Below the pieces are notes generated by a model. That model worked only from the letters and a program-made list of their open reading frames with translations, searched no databases and was not told the origin of the DNA. Positions 60,497 through 64,000 of a DNA stretch of 64,000 nucleotides are shown in pieces. Source of the stretch: Myxococcus stipitatus (GTDB taxonomy: Bacteria > Myxococcota > Myxococcia > Myxococcales > Myxococcaceae); assembly GCF_037414475.1 (NCBI RefSeq), contig NZ_CP147913.1, positions 8,194,501 through 8,258,500 on the forward strand, written 5' to 3'. Position 1 is the first letter of the stretch, and every line of letters begins with the position of its first letter. The position numbers were made by a program, and so were the translations under genes.

Positions 60497-61480
60497 TCAA
60501 CGCGACGCGGCCGGCGAGTAGCGTTGGAAGAGCAGCCGCTCCAGCTCCCGCGCGCCATCTCCCGCCGACGTCTGCTGCGCCACCGCCGCGCGCAGCAGGT
60601 CCGTGCGAGGGTCCTCCGGAAGGTCCGTCTCCATCACCGTCAACGCCCCACGCAAATCCCCCGCCCGCTGGAGCGCGGCCGCCCGCCACACGCGATACTC
60701 CGTCACACCCGGCGCCTCCGCGGTGGCCTTGGCGAACAACCCCTCCGCGGCGCGCGCGTCTCCTCCCTGGAGTGCCACCAACCCCTCCAGGAACAGCCCC
60801 TTCGCGGAGGCCTGGGGCACGGGCTCCCCCGTGTCCCGCGCCCAGTCCAGGAGCCCCCGCGCGGTGCTCAATTGCTCGGCCGTGAGCGCCTCGCCCGTCA
60901 ACGCGCGGCGGTGGCTCTCCTCCGCGCCCGCGCGGCTCGCCGTGCTCAAGCGCGAGGCCATCTCCGCCAGGTCCACGCCCAGATATCCTTCCGACACGAG
61001 CGTGCGCAGCGCCTCGCCCGCCTCGGTGAGCTTGCCGGCCTCGAGCATCTCGAAGAAACCCGCCTTCATCTCCACGTGCCGCGCCGTCAGGTCCGCGGGC
61101 GCCGGGGACTTCTTCTTCCGGGTGGCCTTGAGCTGCCGCTCGCACAGCTCCAGCTCACCCTGGGCCTTGGGCCGCTCCTGGATGTCCGGCGCGCTCTTGA
61201 GCCAGGCGCGGTACGCGGCGCAGGCGCTCGCCGTCTCCTTGGCGCCCATGCGCGCGCGGCCCAGTCCCAGATAGGCCGGCAGCAGCGAGGGATTGGCTCG
61301 CGTGGCCCGCAGGAACAGGCGCGTGGACTCCGCGTACTGTCGTTTGTTGTAGAGCTTGGTGGCCTCGGCGACGAGCGCGTCGGCGTTGCCCACCGAAGGG
61401 CCCACGAGCGGCTCCGCTCCCGCCACACCTCCCAGCAGCAGCATCCACGTCAGCAGCAGCCGGCGCGACTTAGAACGCAT
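60497..61480 (-). CDS. Exported TPR-like protein
   Basis: 327 residues. Signal peptide to about residue 22 (L-L-L-G-G-V-A-G-A). Two TPR units (about 35-105: A-T-K-L-Y-N-K-R-Q-Y-A-E-S-T-R and the next) precede a longer helical region with further Ala-rich repeat pairs, for example A-L-Q-R-A-G-D-L-R-G-A. No catalytic residues. Its start overlaps the PEGA gene's end by 11 bases, so the two are co-translated. It probably works with the PEGA protein and kinase in an envelope complex. Confidence 0.7.
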   Translation of the reverse strand: MRSKSRRLLLTWMLLLGGVAGAEPLVGPSVGNADALVAEATKLYNKRQYAESTRLFLRATRANPSLLPAYLGLGRARMGAKETASACAAYRAWLKSAPDIQERPKAQGELELCERQLKATRKKKSPAPADLTARHVEMKAGFFEMLEAGKLTEAGEALRTLVSEGYLGVDLAEMASRLSTASRAGAEESHRRALTGEALTAEQLSTARGLLDWARDTGEPVPQASAKGLFLEGLVALQGGDARAAEGLFAKATAEAPGVTEYRVWRAAALQRAGDLRGALTVMETDLPEDPRTDLLRAAVAQQTSAGDGARELERLLFQRYSPAASR

Positions 61481-63029
61481 AGCCCACCCCTCCCCGGAAG
61501 TTGCTCGTCCCGGCAATCTTGCTCAGCAGCGAGAAGCCCCGCTGGTAGGCCACGGAGGCATAGAGGCCCTCGTAGACGAAGATGCGCGCGGAGGCCTGTC
61601 CGGAGGCGTGCAGGTCCAGCGCATAGAGGCCGTCCTTGAAGCGCGGCGAGAAGCCCGAGCCGTCGTCCTCCTCCTTCGCGAGCGCGCCTCGGATGTCCAG
61701 GCCCGCCTGGATGGCGAAGGACACCGGGCCCAGCACGTAGCGAAGCTGCGGCTGGAGCGCGCGCACCGACAGCATCTGCACCTTCGTGTCGACCTGCGTG
61801 AGCCCCGTCAGTCCGGGGGCCGTCGCGGCCTGCGGCACGTTGACGCCCATCGTCCAGACATCACCGGTCGAGTACCAGGTCGCCCCCACCAGCATGACGC
61901 CGAAGTACTGGCCATACCGCCCATACTCCAATCCCAGCCCCCGCAGCCGTCGCGAGCCCGGAGCCCGCACGCCAGTGCCGCGGACTTCGCCCACGCCGCC
62001 CTCCGACTTCACCGGCTGCGCCGTCAGCGTGTCGGACGTGAGGCTGGAGAACTCATACGCCGCCTCCAGGTAGCTCTGCCGCGCCATGGTGGCCGCCTGC
62101 CGCCGCCGCATGGCCAGCTTGAACGCCTGCATCGACGTGGGCTTGAGCTCCTGCTCCAGCGTGTACGTCGCGCCGGGCGCGATATCCGCCTCGACCTCGT
62201 GCGGCTCGTAGCCTTCTTGCGTGAGCCGAAGCGTGCGCTTTCCGGGCTGGATGCCCTGGTCCACCGCGTCTTTTCCCACCACCGTGCCGTCCACGAGGAT
62301 GGCCGAGCCCTCCGGCAACACCTTCACCACCAGCCGCGCGGGCACCTTCTCCAGCGCGGGCCGCAGCTTCACGTGCTCGCGTGAGGCGACCACTCGCGTC
62401 TCCTCGCGTGGCAGATGTGAGGCCAGCTCGAACCGGAACGCGTGCTCTCCGGGCAGCACCTCCGTGGTGTACGGCGTCACGCCGACCTTCACCCCGTCGA
62501 TGAACACCGTGGCGCCCGCGGGCTCCGTCACCGCTTCCACCACCGCGTTGAGCGACAGGAACTTCACCATCACTCCGGCCAGGGCCTTGTCGAAGGAGGG
62601 GTTGCTCGTCTCCGCCTCCGCGCGGGCTCCACTCTCCGAACGGACGCTCACCGCGCGGAAGCGATACCCCGCGTCATCCTGACCCACCCGCACGAGCACC
62701 ACACGCTCCAACCCCAGCGAGGCCAGGTACGTCCCCAAGGGCTCGCGGCACCGGGCGCCACCGGCCAGACAGGCCAGGTCGCCGCTGCGTCCTTGGAGGT
62801 GGGTGGCCAGGGCCTTGGACCCCAGCACCTGCTTGGGCTTCACGTCCTCGGGCAGGAGCCCCGCGATGCCTGTCTCGGCCCGCTGCACCAACGCGTCCTG
62901 GCCGGGGTACATGGGTTGAACGAGCCAGAGCGTCTGGGAAGGGGCCTCGGCGCGAGCCTCCGCGGAGGCGCCAGGTGTCGCACTGGCCACGAGCGCCAGA
63001 CTGACACTCAGCAGAGATGCAACGAGCAT
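61470..63029 (-). CDS. PEGA-domain protein with beta-barrel-like C-terminus
   Basis: 519 residues. Signal peptide to about residue 23. Residues 165-300 hold two PEGA-type repeats (P-A-G-A-T-V-F-I-D-G-V-K-V-G-V-T-P and P-E-G-S-A-I-L-V-D-G-T-V-V-G), surface beta domains common in myxobacteria. The C-terminal 200 residues alternate polar and hydrophobic residues and end in G-V-G-Y-A-F, with a terminal Phe as in outer-membrane beta-barrels. A cysteine pair lies near residues 87 and 94 (L-A-C-L-A-G-G-A-R-C). First gene of a four-gene minus-strand operon with the kinase. Confidence 0.72.
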   Translation of the reverse strand: MLVASLLSVSLALVASATPGASAEARAEAPSQTLWLVQPMYPGQDALVQRAETGIAGLLPEDVKPKQVLGSKALATHLQGRSGDLACLAGGARCREPLGTYLASLGLERVVLVRVGQDDAGYRFRAVSVRSESGARAEAETSNPSFDKALAGVMVKFLSLNAVVEAVTEPAGATVFIDGVKVGVTPYTTEVLPGEHAFRFELASHLPREETRVVASREHVKLRPALEKVPARLVVKVLPEGSAILVDGTVVGKDAVDQGIQPGKRTLRLTQEGYEPHEVEADIAPGATYTLEQELKPTSMQAFKLAMRRRQAATMARQSYLEAAYEFSSLTSDTLTAQPVKSEGGVGEVRGTGVRAPGSRRLRGLGLEYGRYGQYFGVMLVGATWYSTGDVWTMGVNVPQAATAPGLTGLTQVDTKVQMLSVRALQPQLRYVLGPVSFAIQAGLDIRGALAKEEDDGSGFSPRFKDGLYALDLHASGQASARIFVYEGLYASVAYQRGFSLLSKIAGTSNFRGGVGYAF

Positions 63030-63242
63030 TGCGTCCTCGGAGCGGATTGAGTCCTGGAGTGGGCGCCGGGCCTTGCCGGGCAGGTTCGACCGGGCGTGAA
63101 GTGTTTTTTACAAGATGGAATGTTTTTCAGGAAGCCAGCTCCCCGAGGGAGGGGCGGCCGGGGAGGCAATCCGAGGGGGAGGGGGCGCCGCCTCGGGGGT
63201 CCATGGCCAACATCCCCGGGACCTACATGGGCGAGGGGTGAG

Positions 63243-64000
63243 ATGGTCTTCCCGGGCAACGGCATGGGGTGGAAGGAGTTCTTCAAGCGCCTGAAGGACG
63301 AGTGGAAGCGCGACGATGTGAGCAACGTCGCGGGGGCTTTGACGTTCCGCGCCATCCTCGCGCTGTTCCCCTTCCTGCTCTTCCTGGTGTCGCTGGCGGG
63401 CGTCATCATCGACCCGAAGCAGGCCCAGGTGCTCATCGGGGAGCTGGGCAAGGTGGCGCCCAAGGAAGTGACGAGCATCCTGGGACAACGCATCGAGTCG
63501 CTGGCGGACAGCAACCCGGTGGGGCTGTTGACGGTGGGTGGCGTGGGCGCCATCTGGGCAGCCTCCGGTGGAATCGTCGCGTTGATGGACGCGCTGAACA
63601 CGGCCTACGGCGTGGAAGAAACGCGGCCGGTGTGGAAACTTCGACTCATCGCGGTGACCACGACGCTGATGGCGGCGGTGGTGACCATCGTCGCGGCGCT
63701 GGCGGCGGTGGTGACGCCCGCTCTGGCCAGCAGGCTGCCCGGCCCGGTCTCCACGGTGGCGCAGTGGCTGCGGCTGCCCGTGGCGGGCCTGCTGATGATG
63801 TTCCTGTGGGCCGTCCTGTACTACGTCCTGCCCGACGCCCGGCACCGCTTCCGTTTCATCACGCCCGGCGCGGTGGTGGGCGTGGTCATCTGGGTGGTGG
63901 CGTCCTGGGGCTTCTCCAAGTACGTGGCCAACTTCGGGAAGTATGACGTGAACTACGGCGCCATCGGTGGCGTCATCGTGCTGCTGTTGTGGATGTGGTT
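63243..64000 (+). CDS. YihY/BrkB-family membrane protein, 3' end outside window
   Basis: The frame is open from ATG 63243 to the window end (252 codons). GAGGGGTGAG precedes the start. D-D-V-S-N-V-A-G-A-L-T-F-R near residue 25 and several long membrane helices (from about residue 34) match the YihY family, once misnamed ribonuclease BN. These are multi-pass inner-membrane proteins of unresolved function, sometimes seen as transporters. The family usually runs to about 300 residues. The 213-base region before it is divergent from the PEGA gene and contains an unusually AT-rich patch (63098-63127) but no promoter I can defend. Confidence 0.85.
   Translation, partial: MVFPGNGMGWKEFFKRLKDEWKRDDVSNVAGALTFRAILALFPFLLFLVSLAGVIIDPKQAQVLIGELGKVAPKEVTSILGQRIESLADSNPVGLLTVGGVGAIWAASGGIVALMDALNTAYGVEETRPVWKLRLIAVTTTLMAAVVTIVAALAAVVTPALASRLPGPVSTVAQWLRLPVAGLLMMFLWAVLYYVLPDARHRFRFITPGAVVGVVIWVVASWGFSKYVANFGKYDVNYGAIGGVIVLLLWMW

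Noticed and set aside
59198-61639. Open frame of about 810 codons on the plus strand opposite the Ser/Thr kinase and TPR genes
   Set aside because: Spans two well-supported minus-strand genes and their junction; no domain, Arg/His-rich.
63017-63241. Small plus-strand frame upstream of the YihY gene
   Set aside because: Low-complexity Arg/Gly content, begins inside the antisense PEGA gene; a 12-codon leader at its end is not supported further.
1-64000. Mobile elements, prophage, CRISPR arrays
   Set aside because: No transposase, integrase or phage gene, no regularly spaced direct repeats, and codon use is even across the window. The polysaccharide island also has the same composition as its surroundings.

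Overview
The window is GC-rich (roughly 68-70% by eye), densely packed DNA from a delta-proteobacterium of the order Myxococcales (Myxococcus, Corallococcus and relatives). Four things point there. A three-bactofilin cassette (bacN-bacO-bacP) is followed by a ParB-like adaptor of the PadC type, an arrangement known from Myxococcus xanthus. A wzm-wzt-wbgA set matches the M. xanthus O-antigen locus, including a giant glycosyltransferase of about 1280 residues. Many proteins carry FHA, TPR or PEGA domains or a Ser/Thr kinase domain with a transmembrane anchor. Codon third positions are almost all G or C, which produces long open antisense frames. No insertion sequence, prophage, CRISPR array or rRNA was seen; there is one tRNA (Gly, GCC).

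Layout. (1) 1-13107: a Tad/Flp (tight adherence) pilus or secretion locus. It has TadG-like and TadE-like proteins, two exported proteins of unknown role, a short Flp-type pilin, a membrane protein and a lipoprotein. After a strong promoter come CpaB, TadB, TadC and two FHA-transmembrane proteins. The TadA/CpaF ATPase, CpaE, the secretin and the prepilin peptidase are not here and must lie elsewhere, possibly upstream. (2) 13104-19032: xseA-xseB-response regulator-ispA-dxs-tlyA, an exonuclease VII/isoprenoid operon joined to the Tad genes by an ATGA overlap and closed by a hairpin at 19048-19075. (3) 19084-26406: a lipoprotein, a hybrid histidine kinase ending in a GGDEF-like domain, an exported TPR protein and a lysophospholipase-like hydrolase. 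(4) 26462-30316: bacN-bacO-bacP-padC, pyrE and a lipoprotein. (5) 30332-33250, minus strand: nadB-rhomboid-LOG operon, divergent from (6) 33338-36142: lytic transglycosylase, TPR-AIM24 protein and phosphatidylglycerophosphate synthase, then tRNA-Gly.

(7) 36564-55055: an O-antigen/surface polysaccharide island. Wzm and Wzt export the chain. WbgA, a methyltransferase-glycosyltransferase fusion, two GT4-GT2 fusions, a small coiled-coil protein and another GT4 enzyme build or modify it. rfbB-rfbD-rfbA-rfbC supply dTDP-L-rhamnose. Several of these enzymes share short accessory motifs outside their catalytic domains. (8) 55080-57921: an SRPBCC protein and its divergent ArsR-type regulator around one operator, an AAC(3)-family acetyltransferase and a luciferase-like oxidoreductase. 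(9) 57923-63029, minus strand: an operon of a PEGA/beta-barrel protein, a TPR protein, a zinc-ribbon Ser/Thr kinase and a pilin-fold protein with an unusual anchor. (10) 63243-end: the start of a YihY/BrkB membrane protein.

The most interesting points are: the two FHA proteins attached to the Tad platform, one with a repeated E-E-R-T-E-V motif that could be a phospho-threonine ligand; three short-leader promoters sharing TTG-N20-TAAGG; the motif families shared between polysaccharide enzymes; and the kinase operon ending in a pilin-like domain without a prepilin leader. All functional statements come from reading motifs and context; no database search was run.
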